From CAWCUU01 sp963798855 (GTDB lineage Bacteria > Gemmatimonadota > Gemmatimonadetes > Longimicrobiales > RSA9): a stretch of 64,000 nt of DNA. Below are positions 27,809 to 39,469 of the stretch, in pieces. The stretch is from NCBI GenBank assembly GCA_963798855.1, contig CAWCUU010000002.1, positions 682,001-746,000 of the forward strand, written 5' to 3'. Positions within the stretch are counted from its first letter, which is position 1; each line of letters starts with the position of its first letter. The position numbers and the translations under genes were made by a program. The notes below the pieces were generated by a model. The model saw nothing but the letters and a program-made list of their open reading frames with translations. It had not been told where the DNA came from and ran no database searches.

Positions 27809-28549
27809 ATGATCCTGCCAAACGTGCGAGCCTCGTTCGGCCGCGCCGAAGCGGGCGCGGTGCTGGGCCTCCTCTCGGAGGGCGAGGCGGAGCTACGCGA
27901 GTGCAATGAGCAGCGTCTCCGCGAGGAGGGCTTCGACGCGCTGCTCGACGACCCTCGCACGCTGAACGCGCTGCTCCGGCGCGACGCGGGAGCATCCGTG
28001 CCGGCGCGCCTCATCTATTACGTGCTGGTCCGCCACGCGCTGCTCGAGGTCGGCGTGACCAACCGCTCGCTCGCGGATTACGTCGCCTCGCTGCTGCTCG
28101 ACTTCGGCGTTCGCGACCGCTCGCGCAGGATCGATCCGGACGACGGCCAGCGCTACGACTACCTCGTGGATATCGTCGCGGCGCTGGATACGGCGAAGGG
28201 CAGACGCGCGTTCCTGCTGCAGGCGCACCTCGGCAATTACGCGCTGTGGGTCAGCGGTCTCTTCCCGGACCGCATCGTGGCGCGCGTGCAGCGCCGCGGC
28301 GCGCCGGGTCTGGAGTACTACGAGGAGCTCGGCGCCGCCGGGTTCCGCATGGCCGCCGACGCACGCGATGCCTCGCAGTACGGGCTGGATCTGCTGCTCC
28401 GCTCGGCGGCCGATGCCTTCGGTGAGCTGCGCGTCGGGCTCAACCGGATCGCGGATCGACACCTGTTCCCGAACCGGGGCGATCCGCTCGAACGCCTGCT
28501 GCGGCAGGTACGCGACGATTTCCGCCTGAACGGCGGACCGACAGCATAG
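27809..28549 (+). CDS. Conserved-looking hypothetical protein, 246 aa
   Basis: I do not recognise this protein. It is largely helical and soluble: N-terminal EAGAVLGLLSEGEAELRECN, then ARLIYYVLVRHALLEVGVTN, DYVASLLLDFG, RAFLLQAHLGNYALWVSGLF, and a C-terminal ADRHLFPNRGDPLERLLRQV. There is no signal peptide or known nucleotide-binding motif. AAGGAG lies 8 bases before the ATG at 27809. It precedes prkA on the same strand but a hairpin separates them, so it may be an independent unit. Confidence 0.7.
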   Translation: MILPNVRASFGRAEAGAVLGLLSEGEAELRECNEQRLREEGFDALLDDPRTLNALLRRDAGASVPARLIYYVLVRHALLEVGVTNRSLADYVASLLLDFGVRDRSRRIDPDDGQRYDYLVDIVAALDTAKGRRAFLLQAHLGNYALWVSGLFPDRIVARVQRRGAPGLEYYEELGAAGFRMAADARDASQYGLDLLLRSAADAFGELRVGLNRIADRHLFPNRGDPLERLLRQVRDDFRLNGGPTA

Positions 28550-28565
28550 CGAGCGCGCCGGCGGG

Positions 28566-28607
28566 CAGGGGAAGCCGCCAGCGCCGGGTGCCCGAGGTCT
28601 TCCCCTG
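28566..28607 (+). terminator. Hairpin between the hypothetical gene and prkA
   Basis: Perfect 9-bp arms CAGGGGAAG (28566-28574) and CTTCCCCTG (28599-28607) around a GC-rich 24-nt loop, located 17 bp after one stop and 30 bp before the prkA start. No U-tract follows; it could end the upstream transcript or lie in the prkA leader. Confidence 0.45.
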
Positions 28608-28636
28608 AATCCGCCCCCTTGCAGGAGTTGAGCAGT

Positions 28637-30729
<2,093 letters not shown>

Positions 30730-30737
<8 letters not shown>

Positions 30738-31101
30738 TCCCCTCTCCACGCCGAGGCGCACGAGCCGCGTATACATGCGCTCGCTGCTGCGGCCCCGCAG
30801 CGCTCCGGAGCCGGGGCCGCTGCAGGTGTGCCCTCACTGCTGGAACGTGAACCTGCGAGCCGAGCGCCTCTGCGGGCGGTGCGGCGCGGACATGACGCTC
30901 GCGCTGCAGGAGTCCGGCGGCGCACGGCGCACGGCGCCGGTGCAGAGCCCCGTTCCGGTGACCGGCGCGCGGCTCAGTCGCGGCCAGCGGCTGCTGGTGC
31001 TCGGCTTCCTGGCGCTGCTCGCGCTGGGACAGATGATCGCCGTCTTCGGACCGCGCGGCTCGCAGCGCTCCACGCCACTCGCCGTGCCGGTCGCGAACTG
31101 A
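30730..31101 (+). CDS. Small zinc-ribbon membrane protein in the prkA operon
   Basis: A 123-aa protein. Residues ~33-55 form a CPHCWNVN...RLCGRCGA double-CxxC zinc ribbon; residues ~85-107 are one transmembrane helix (RLLVLGFLALLALGQMIAVF); both ends are basic and Pro-rich. The GTG at 30730 overlaps the end of prkA by 8 bp and follows AAGGAG, so it is coupled to prkA. I know no named family for it. Its place between prkA and yeaH suggests it tethers or regulates the kinase module at the membrane; this is inference. Confidence 0.7.
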
Positions 31102-31186
31102 GACCATTGACAGCGGAGTCGTCCGGCGCGACACGTCGCCGGCGGCCGCGGCAGCGCAGCCGCAAGCAGCATCTGCGAGGAGTCGG

Positions 31187-32289
<1,103 letters not shown>

Positions 32290-32290
<1 letters not shown>

Positions 32291-33789
32291 TGCCGCACTC
32301 CCTGAGCCCGGAGCTGCGCACGCTGCAGGCGCGGATCGAGAAGGCGGCGCGTGAGTACGGCCTCGACTTCTTCGAGATCCGCTACGAGGTGCTGGACTGG
32401 GAGGAGATCAATGAGGTCGCCGCCTACGGCGGCTACCCGGCGCGCTACCCTCACTGGCGCTTCGGCATGGAGCACCTCGGGCTCTCGCGCTCCTACGCCT
32501 ACGGCCTCTCGAAGATCTACGAGATGGTCATCAACAACGACCCCACCTACGCCTACCTGCTCGCCGCCAACCACATGGTGGACCAGAAGCTGGTCATGGC
32601 GCACGTGTGCGGGCACGGCGACTTCTTCAAGCACAACTTCTCCTTCGCGCACACGAACCGGAAGATGATGGACGAGATGGCGAACCACGCCGCTCGCATC
32701 CGTCGCTACATGGAGCTGCACGGCGAGGACGAGGTCGAGACGTTCCTCGACACCTGCCTCTCGATCGACAACCTGATCGACTACAACGCGCCGCACATCC
32801 AGCGCTCCCGGCGGGAGCCGGCGGAGTCGCAGGAGGAGCCGAGCCGGCAGGAGCCGCGGCGGCTGCGCGCGAAGGAGTACATGGAGGAGTACATCAACCC
32901 GCGGGCCACGCTGCAGGCGGAGCGCGAGCGGCTGGAGCGCGACGCGCAGCATCGGGAGGACCACTTCCCCGAACGCCCGATCAAGGACCTGATGCTCTTC
33001 CTGCTCGAGCACGCGCCGCTGCGCAACTGGGAGCGCGACGTGCTCGGCATCGTGCGAGAGGAGGCGTACTACTTCGCGCCGCAGGGCCGCACCAAGATCA
33101 TGAACGAGGGGTGGGCCTCCTACTGGCACTCCAAGCTCATGACCGAGCGGATCCTGGACGCGTCCGAGGTCGTCGACTACGCCGACCACCACTCCGGCAC
33201 CCTGGCCGTGCACCCCGGCCGACTGAACCCGTACAAGCTCGGCATCGAGCTGTGGCGCGACATCGAGGACCGCTGGAACAAGGGCCGCTACGGCCCCGAG
33301 TGGGACGCGTGCGACGATTATCACGAGCGCGAGCGCTGGGACACCGGCGAGATGAGCGGACGGGAGAAGATCTTCGAGGTGCGCCGCCACTACAACGACG
33401 TCACCTTCATCGACGAGTTTTTGACCGCGGACTTCGTGCGCCGCCACGGCCTCTTCACCTACGACTACGACGCCGAGTCCGGCCAGTACGTGATCAGCGA
33501 CCGCGACTTCCATCAGGTGAAGCAGCGGCTGCTCTTCATGCTCACGAACTTCGGGCAGCCGCGCATCGAGATCGTGGACGCGAACTTCCTCAACCGCGGC
33601 GAGCTCGTGCTCCGGCACAACTACGAGGGCGTGCAGCTCAAGCTCGACCTGGCGCGCGAGACGCTCGAGAAGCTGCACTCGATCTGGAAGCGGCCGGTCC
33701 ACGTCGAGACGTACGTGGACGACAAGCCCGTGCTGATGAGCTACGACGGCGCCGAGCACCTCACCGAGGAGCGCGAGGTGGCGGCCTGA
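32290..33789 (+). CDS. spoVR: SpoVR-family protein (YcgB)
   Basis: A 499-aa protein with the SpoVR core: YGLDFFEIRYEVLDWEEINE, RYPHWRFGMEHLGLSRSYAY, HVCGHGDFFKHNFSFAHTNR, NEGWASYWHSKLMTERIL and YNDVTFIDEFLTADFV. The HVCGHGDFFKHN and HTNR histidines suggest a metal site. It is the third member of the conserved PrkA-YeaH-SpoVR module. Length is normal. The 3' end overlaps the convergent gspE tail by 29 bp. It contributes to spore cortex formation in Bacillus, but in non-sporeformers the module is linked to stress. Confidence 0.94.
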
Positions 33790-35633
33790 TGCCCGCCTCC
33801 GCTTCCGCGGGTGTCCCGCAGCGAGCGCAGTAGCTCCACCCCTCACGCAACGCCGCGCCGCACGCGCAGCCGCGAGCGAAGCGCGCCCCGCAATGCGGAC
33901 ACGCACGGTGCCCGCGTGCGCGCTCGCTGCCGCACGCCGGGCAGCGGCGGACGGCTTGTCCCGCCGCCTCGCCGACGTGCGGCTCGATCTCCGCGTGCGT
34001 CGTCGAGCCGGCCTCCAGCTTCGCGAGCGCGTCCTCCCGCAGCAGCCGCATGCCTGCCCGCCGCGCACTGGCCCGGATCGCAGCCACCCCCCTTCGCTTG
34101 AGTATCTGACCGCGCAACGCGTCGTCCACCACGAGCACCTCGTAGATGCCGATGCGGCCACGGAAGCCGGTGCCGCCGCAATGCTCACAGCCGGCGACGG
34201 ACGTCTCGCCCGCGCATCGCGGGCACCGACATCTCGACGAGCCGCTGCGCGACGACACCGATCAGCGCCCCCGCGATGAGGTAGGGCGGCGCGCCGAGCT
34301 CGAGCAGACGCGTGACGGCCGAAGCCGCGTCGTTGGTGTGCAGCGTCGAGAGAACGAGGTGCCCCGTCAACGCTGCGGCCAACGCGACTTCCGCGGTGGC
34401 GCGATCGCGCATCTCACCCACCATGATCACGTCGGGATCCTGTCGGAGCACGGCGCGCAGCGCGCCGGCGAAGTCGACGCGTCCCCGCCCCTCGACCGGG
34501 ACCTGGGTCACTCCTGGGAGCCGGTACTCGACCGGGTCCTCGAGCGTCACGACGTTACGCCGCTCCCGGTCGAGGGCGGCTAGAGCGGCATACAGCGTCG
34601 TCGTCTTGCCACTGCCCGTGGGGCCGGTCACCAGGATGGCCCCGTGCGCGTGGCGAAGCAGAGAGTCGAGGCGGGCTCGATCGTGTGCGGACAATCCGAC
34701 CTCATCGAGCGAGCGGCCCTCCGTATCCTGGCGGAGCAGGCGGAGCACCACCTTCTCGCCGCTGACCGCCGGGAGCGTCGAGATGCGCAGCGAGATGTCC
34801 TCACCGGAGGTACGTACGGCGCAACGGCCGTCTTGCGGCAGACGCTTCGTCGCAATGTCGAGCCCCGCCATGATCTTGATGCGGGAGACGACGGCGGCGC
34901 CGAGCCGCGCCGGCAGCTCGAGCAGCTCGCGCAGCGATCCGTCCACACGGGCCCGCACGCGCAGAGCGCCGTCGCCTGGCTCGATGTGCAGGTCGCTCGC
35001 GCGCGCCGCCACCGCCCGGGTGAGCAGCAGATCCACGAGCGCGACGACGGGCGCGGATTCCGAGGCAGGCTCGACGTCGGAGGATTCCCCGACCTCGAGC
35101 GCTTCGACCGTTGCGCCGTCGCCGATGCGCTCGAGCAGCGCGGCGACTTCGCCGCCGCCGTAGCCGGCACGGATCCCGTCGGCGATCGAGCCGGGGGATG
35201 CGACGACCGGCTCGATCCGACGCCCCGTGCGGAATCGCAGGTCGTCGAGCGCGTCCAGGTCTAGAGGGTCCGCCGTCGCGACTCTCAGGGTGCGATCGCG
35301 GGCGGCGAGCGGCACGACCCGTAGCCGCTCCGCTACATCGCGCTCGATGAGCCGAACGGCGCCGGGCTCAGGCCGGAGCGGCGCCTGCGCATGCTCCAGC
35401 CGCAGCTGCAGCGCGAGTGCGGCGGCGATCCGCTCCGCGGACACGCCATGACGTGTCATGATCTCGCCGATGCGCTCGCGCGTGCGGCGCTGCTCGGCGA
35501 GCGCGGCGGCGAGCTGCGCCTGGGAGGCGGCGCCGGACTCGACGAGTATTCGGCCGAGCACCCGGCGACTGCCGGACGCCTTTCCGACGCCGGGCCGGAT
35601 CGCGACCGCTGCCGTATCGCCTCCCTCCGCCAT
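33761..35633 (-). CDS. GspE/PilB-type secretion ATPase, frameshifted, with zinc-ribbon tail
   Basis: The joined product is about 624 aa. The N-terminal GspE-N domain (ILVESGAASQAQLAAAL) is followed by the ATPase with LVTGPTGSGKTTTLYAALA (Walker A), RNVVTLEDPVEYR, LRQDPDVIMVGEMRD and TGHLVLSTLHTNDAA. At about 34229 one extra base breaks VVAQRLVEM from RCPRCAGE...CEHCGGTGFRGRIGIYEVL, the normal tetracysteine zinc region; the total length leaves remainder one. After ~50 more residues comes an unusual extra tail with several CxxC pairs (CPACGSER, CPHCGARF, CGAALRE...CARCGT). No other pilus or type II secretion gene lies in the window. The ATG at 35633 follows GGAGG. Confidence 0.82.
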
Positions 35634-35720
35634 CCGCCTCCAGCATCACGGGGTCCAAAGGACATCAGGATGGTGCGCAGCCGTCGAGGGCGAGGCCATG
35701 GCGGAACGGGTCCGAGCAGA

Positions 35721-35783
35721 TTCGGACTTCGGACTTCGATCCTCGGCAATGGCACTTCGAGCTTCACACCTCGGACTTCTCGA
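35721..35783. repeat. Degenerate 7-bp tandem repeat, nine units
   Basis: TTC or CTC recurs every seven bases at 35721, 35728, 35735, 35742, 35756, 35763, 35770 and 35777, in units such as TTCGGAC, TTCGATC and TTCACAC; one unit is degenerate (35749). The PAP2 stop codon at 35764 lies in a TTCA unit. Similar arrays occur at 51482, 55165 and 57017. Confidence 0.65.
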
Positions 35784-36570
35784 GGTCTTCCTCCTGCTCC
35801 TCGATCTGCGGCTGTCGCGGCGCGAAGAACTTGAGCGCGCTGAGGGCGGAGGCTAGCACGGCGAGCCAGGCGAAGCCGGCGAGGAAGCCGCCGATGACGT
35901 CGGAGGGGTAGTGGACGCCGAGGTAGATGCGGCTGCTGCCGACCAGGATGATGGCGAGGGCGGCGACGGCCCAGGTCGCGCGCTTCATGCGCCCACTGTC
36001 CGCGAGCCGGCCGACGAGGAGCGCGATCGCGCCGTAGGCGACGATCGAGGCCATCGCGTGGCCGGAAGGGAAGGACTTCGTCAGCACCTTCGTCTCGAGG
36101 GGGATCACGCTCGGCCGCGCGCGCCCGTAGGCGTCCTTCAGCAGCGCATTGATCACCTCCTCGCCGATCACGGCGATCCACAGCAGGTAGGCGGAGTAGC
36201 GGTGTCGCGAGATGAAGAGGAAGACGGACGCGACGGAGACGACCATGATGAGCACGGCGATGTTGCCGAGGGAGGTGATGTCGAGCGCGACCTGGTCGAG
36301 GAAGGGCGTGCGTAGATTCGCGACCCAGCGGAGCACGGTCTCGTCCATGGACTGTGTCGCGCCACCGAGCACGATGCGGCCGAGCGCGGCGAACGCCCAG
36401 GCGGCGGCGAGGCCGGCCAGAAAGCCGATCGTGACGAACGCGGCGATGGCCGTATAGAAGCCGCGCACGTGGGACGCGATGAAGCGCAACGTGCGCAGCA
36501 GAGCCTCACGCGCGATCTTGACCCACCCAGGGCGTTCGACGCCCCGCTCGTCCCTCTCTTCGTTCCTCAT
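35764..36570 (-). CDS. PAP2-family membrane phosphatase
   Basis: A 268-aa membrane protein with about six helices. The PAP2 catalytic motifs are present: KDAYGRARPS, PSGHAMAS and SRIYLGVHYPSDVIGG. Such enzymes remove phosphate from lipids such as undecaprenyl pyrophosphate or phosphatidic acid at the periplasmic face. The ATG at 36570 precedes a charged N-terminus; longer frames add only low-complexity sequence. The C-terminus ends EEQEEDLEKSEV, and the last codons and stop are made of the 7-bp repeat array. It diverges from the ABC transporter genes. Confidence 0.9.
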   Translation of the reverse strand: MRNEERDERGVERPGWVKIAREALLRTLRFIASHVRGFYTAIAAFVTIGFLAGLAAAWAFAALGRIVLGGATQSMDETVLRWVANLRTPFLDQVALDITSLGNIAVLIMVVSVASVFLFISRHRYSAYLLWIAVIGEEVINALLKDAYGRARPSVIPLETKVLTKSFPSGHAMASIVAYGAIALLVGRLADSGRMKRATWAVAALAIILVGSSRIYLGVHYPSDVIGGFLAGFAWLAVLASALSALKFFAPRQPQIEEQEEDLEKSEV

Positions 36571-36613
36571 CGGCAGCACCGGTGGGGGCAGGATGCATGC
36601 CTCGTCGCGGCGA

Positions 36614-37570
36614 ATGATCGAGCTCACTTCTGTCGCAAAGGTGTATACCGCCGGACCCCGCCGAGGGGAAGTGCACGCGCTGCACGATCTGACGCTGTCG
36701 ATCCCGGCCGATGGAGTCACGGCAGTGGTCGGCCCGAACGGCGCGGGCAAGAGCACGCTGTTCGGGCTGCTGCTGGGCTTCCTCCGGCCGAGCGCCGGAC
36801 GGGTCCGCGTGGAAGGACTGGAGCCGCGCCGCTACACGCGGACAGAGGGGGCGTCGTATCTGCCCGAGCGCTTCTCGCTGCCGGGCGGTTGGACCCTGCG
36901 GGCGTCGCTCCGCGCGCTGGCGCGTTTGGAGGGAATGCGGGGCAGGGATGCGGACGCCCGCGCGGCCGACGCGATCGAGCGCTTCGGGCTCGCTCCGCAC
37001 GCGGCCAAGCCGGCGCGAACGCTATCGCGCGGACTGCTGCAGCGGCTCGGCCTCGCCCAGGCCGACCTGGGCCGGCGGGCGCTGGTCGTGCTGGACGAGC
37101 CGGCACAGGGGCTCGACCCGCTCTGGCGCATCAGGCTGCGGGAGTGGATCGTCGAGCTGGCGGCGGAGGGGCGCACCGTGCTGCTGGCGAGCCACGATCT
37201 GACGGAGGTCGAGCGCGTCGCCGACCGCGCGGTCCTGCTCGATGACGGCTTCGCCCGGGAGACCGTGTCGCTGGCGGCGGCTCCGGGCGCCGGCGTGCGC
37301 TACCGGCTCGTGCTGCGGAGCGGCGCCGAGCACGTCGCCTCGGCGTTCCCCGACGCGCGCGCTCACCACGGTGACGAAGCGGACGGAGCCGCCTTCGAGG
37401 TGTACGCCGCCGACGCCGCCGAGCTGAGCGATCGGGTCGCGGCGCTGATCGCCGCGGGCGCCGTCCTGCTGCAGCTGGCTCCGATCGGTGGCGAGCTGGA
37501 GGAGCGTGTGCGCCGGATGCGGGGGTCGGCCGGAGAATCGGGCGCCGGTGCCGAGGACGGGGAGTCATGA
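36614..37570 (+). CDS. ABC transporter ATP-binding protein
   Basis: A 318-aa ATPase: Walker A VVGPNGAGKSTLFGLLLGF (~37-45), signature LSRGLLQRLGLAQ (LSRG in place of LSGG), Walker B ALVVLDEPAQGLDP and the switch LLASHDLTE. It ends with a ~100-residue C-terminal extension as in CcmA/NatA-type exporters. It works with the ABC-2 permease that starts inside its stop codon (ATGA). The ATG at 36614 begins the domain at IELTSVAKVY. Substrate unknown. Confidence 0.9.
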   Translation: MIELTSVAKVYTAGPRRGEVHALHDLTLSIPADGVTAVVGPNGAGKSTLFGLLLGFLRPSAGRVRVEGLEPRRYTRTEGASYLPERFSLPGGWTLRASLRALARLEGMRGRDADARAADAIERFGLAPHAAKPARTLSRGLLQRLGLAQADLGRRALVVLDEPAQGLDPLWRIRLREWIVELAAEGRTVLLASHDLTEVERVADRAVLLDDGFARETVSLAAAPGAGVRYRLVLRSGAEHVASAFPDARAHHGDEADGAAFEVYAADAAELSDRVAALIAAGAVLLQLAPIGGELEERVRRMRGSAGESGAGAEDGES

Positions 37571-38328
37571 GGCGCGCTGCCGCGCTGCTGCCTCCCACGC
37601 TTCGGGACCTGGCGCCGCGGCTGCTCGGTCTGATCGCGTTCGCGGCGCTGTTCCTGGTCTCGGGCGCCCTCGCGCGCACCTTCCTGATCGGGCCGGAGGG
37701 GCGTGTGGAGATCGGCGGGCTGCTCCGCTCGGGCGGGTACCCGCTCGCATCGGGGCTGCTGCTGCTCGGCTGGCTGCTCGGGCGATTCCCGGTGATCGCC
37801 GTGCTGGTGCTCGCAGCCGGGCTGTTCAGCCGCGACCGGGCGGAAGGTTGGGCTCGCCTCTATTACGCGCGCCCCGTCGCGCCGCTCGCGATCTACGGGC
37901 TGCGCCTGCTGCTGGTGGCGGCGCTGGCGTTCGCTCTGAGTGCGGTCGTGATGCCAGCCTTCGACCTGCTGATGCTGGGGCGGTGGGCGGGATGGGCGAC
38001 GCTCGTGCTGGCCGCCGCGAACATCGCGGTGTACGGCGGCCTGACGGCGCTGCTCTCCGTCTGGACCCGGGCCGACGCCTGGATCACGCTGCTGCTGGCG
38101 CTGGCTGCGCTGGTGTGGAACGCGGTGCTTCGCGCGGGCATAGCAGTGCCACCCGGACCGCGCGAGCTGATCACGTTCGTCCTGCCTCCGCAGGGCGCGA
38201 TCCTGCAGCTCGAATCGGCGTTCGGCTCGCTCGAGCCGATCCCATGGACCGCGTTCTGGTACACGCTCGGCTACGGCGCCGTCGCGCTTGCGCTGGCGTG
38301 GCTGTCGCTGCGCCGGCGCGAGGTCTGA
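37567..38328 (+). CDS. ABC-2-type transporter permease
   Basis: A 253-aa protein with about six predicted helices (LLGLIAFAALFLVSG, PVIAVLVLAAGLF, LLLVAALAFALSAVV, WITLLLALAALVWN, ALALAWLSL) and the cytoplasmic motif RDRAEGWARLYYARPVAPLA typical of ABC-2 membrane components. It overlaps the ATPase gene by four bases. Together they form a two-gene exporter. The stop is 15 bp before the inverted 13-bp repeat array, which probably ends transcription. Confidence 0.82.
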   Translation: MRRAAALLPPTLRDLAPRLLGLIAFAALFLVSGALARTFLIGPEGRVEIGGLLRSGGYPLASGLLLLGWLLGRFPVIAVLVLAAGLFSRDRAEGWARLYYARPVAPLAIYGLRLLLVAALAFALSAVVMPAFDLLMLGRWAGWATLVLAAANIAVYGGLTALLSVWTRADAWITLLLALAALVWNAVLRAGIAVPPGPRELITFVLPPQGAILQLESAFGSLEPIPWTAFWYTLGYGAVALALAWLSLRRREV

Positions 38329-38343
38329 GGGGAGGCGCCGAGG

Positions 38344-38543
38344 GCAGGCGCTTACCGCAGGCGCTTACCGCAGGCGCTTACAGAAGGCGCTTACAGAAGG
38401 CGCGAGAGGCAGGCGCCACCAGCAGGCGTCACGTCCGCCTTCAGCGCCTGCCTTCAGCGCCTGCCTTCAGCGCCTGCCTTCGGCGCCTGCCTTCAGCGCC
38501 TGCCTTCAGCGCCTGCCTTCAGCGCCTGCCTTCGGCGCCTGCC
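38344..38543. repeat. Inverted pair of 13-bp tandem-repeat arrays
   Basis: Seven direct units related to GCAGGCGCTTACC begin at 38344, 38357, 38370, 38383, 38396, 38409 and 38422; the last three are degenerate. After a partial unit at 38435, seven units of CGCCTGCCTTCAG or CGCCTGCCTTCGG begin at 38445 and repeat every 13 bases to 38535, plus a partial one. The right units are the reverse complement of the left core GCAGGCGC, so the RNA can form a long hairpin between the convergent genes. The right array runs into the 3' end of the next gene. Confidence 0.85.
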
Positions 38544-39469
38544 AGGACATCGAGCAGCGCCGGCGTAAGGTCGAGGAGGGAGCGCAGGCGGACGGCCAGC
38601 GCGTCGGCGCCCGGGCCATACAACAGCGACAGCGCCGGGTTTCGGGTGTGGCCGCCGCTCACGTCCTCGAGGTTGCCGTGATCGCTCGCGACGACCAGCA
38701 GCGCGTCCTCCGGCAGCGACTCCAGCACGCCGCCGAGGAACGCGTCCACTCGATCGATCGCGGCGACGGCGCCGGACATACCGCCGCGGTGGCCGACGAT
38801 GTCGGTGGTGTAGTGCGCAAACAGCGTGAGTCGATGCGGAGCCGCCAGGCGGGCAAGGTTTCGGCCGGCCTCGGCCGGCGTCGGCGTCGGCAGATCGTTC
38901 CTTCCGAGCCGGTTCCGCCAGCCGTCGTTCACGATCTCGCTCGCGATGGCCTCGCCTCGTCGAAGCTCGGGCGTCTGCCGCATCGCGGCACCGGCGCCGA
39001 GCGCGGCGAGCGGAGGCCCCGTGCGGATCAAGGGGCCGGACGGCTCGCCGCCCGCGAACAGCTCCTCCGGGTAGGCGTTCGCGAACGCGACGTCGCCCGG
39101 CGCGCGCGAGGCTCGCCGCAGCAGGCTCTGCTCGCGCAGGATCGGGCGCAGCACGGTCGGCACCCACGGCCCTGCGTGCCGGCCGAAGATGCGCGGCGCG
39201 TCGAGGCCAGTGAGCAGCGCGACGTGGCCGGTCCCGCTCTGCGGCAAGCCGGGTGTTCCGAGCGTCGCGTCGAGGCCGATGAGCACGGCCCGGCCCCCTT
39301 GCACGGGGCCGGGCTCGATCGGCTCATCGGATGGAGCGGTGGGAGCGCGGCCGTCGAGAAGGCCGCGAAGCGTCGGCGCGCGGGCGGCCGCCAGCGGATT
39401 GACCGCCGGGTCCGGCCGGCCGATGCCGACGCCGTCCAGGAAGACGAAGAGGACGCGGGAAGGGCTCAG
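38519..39469 (-). CDS. Alkaline-phosphatase-superfamily metalloenzyme (phosphopentomutase/iPGM-like), CTG start
   Basis: About 316 aa. The N-terminus SRVLFVFLDGVGIGRPDP holds the first metal ligand; GLPQSGTGHVALLTG carries the likely Ser/Thr nucleophile; VVASDHGNLED and GHTRNPA provide the other metal ligands, as in independent phosphoglycerate mutase and phosphopentomutase. The substrate is unknown. No ATG, GTG or TTG starts this N-terminus; a CTG at 39469 overlaps the preceding stop (CTGA), the same 4-bp pattern as elsewhere here, with AAGGAGG upstream. The last residues AGAEGRR and the stop codon are encoded by the 13-bp repeats. Confidence 0.75.
   Translation of the reverse strand: MSPSRVLFVFLDGVGIGRPDPAVNPLAAARAPTLRGLLDGRAPTAPSDEPIEPGPVQGGRAVLIGLDATLGTPGLPQSGTGHVALLTGLDAPRIFGRHAGPWVPTVLRPILREQSLLRRASRAPGDVAFANAYPEELFAGGEPSGPLIRTGPPLAALGAGAAMRQTPELRRGEAIASEIVNDGWRNRLGRNDLPTPTPAEAGRNLARLAAPHRLTLFAHYTTDIVGHRGGMSGAVAAIDRVDAFLGGVLESLPEDALLVVASDHGNLEDVSGGHTRNPALSLLYGPGADALAVRLRSLLDLTPALLDVLAGAEGRR

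Noticed and set aside
38344..38543. CRISPR array
   Set aside because: Units are 13 bp, contiguous without spacers, and inverted in the second half.
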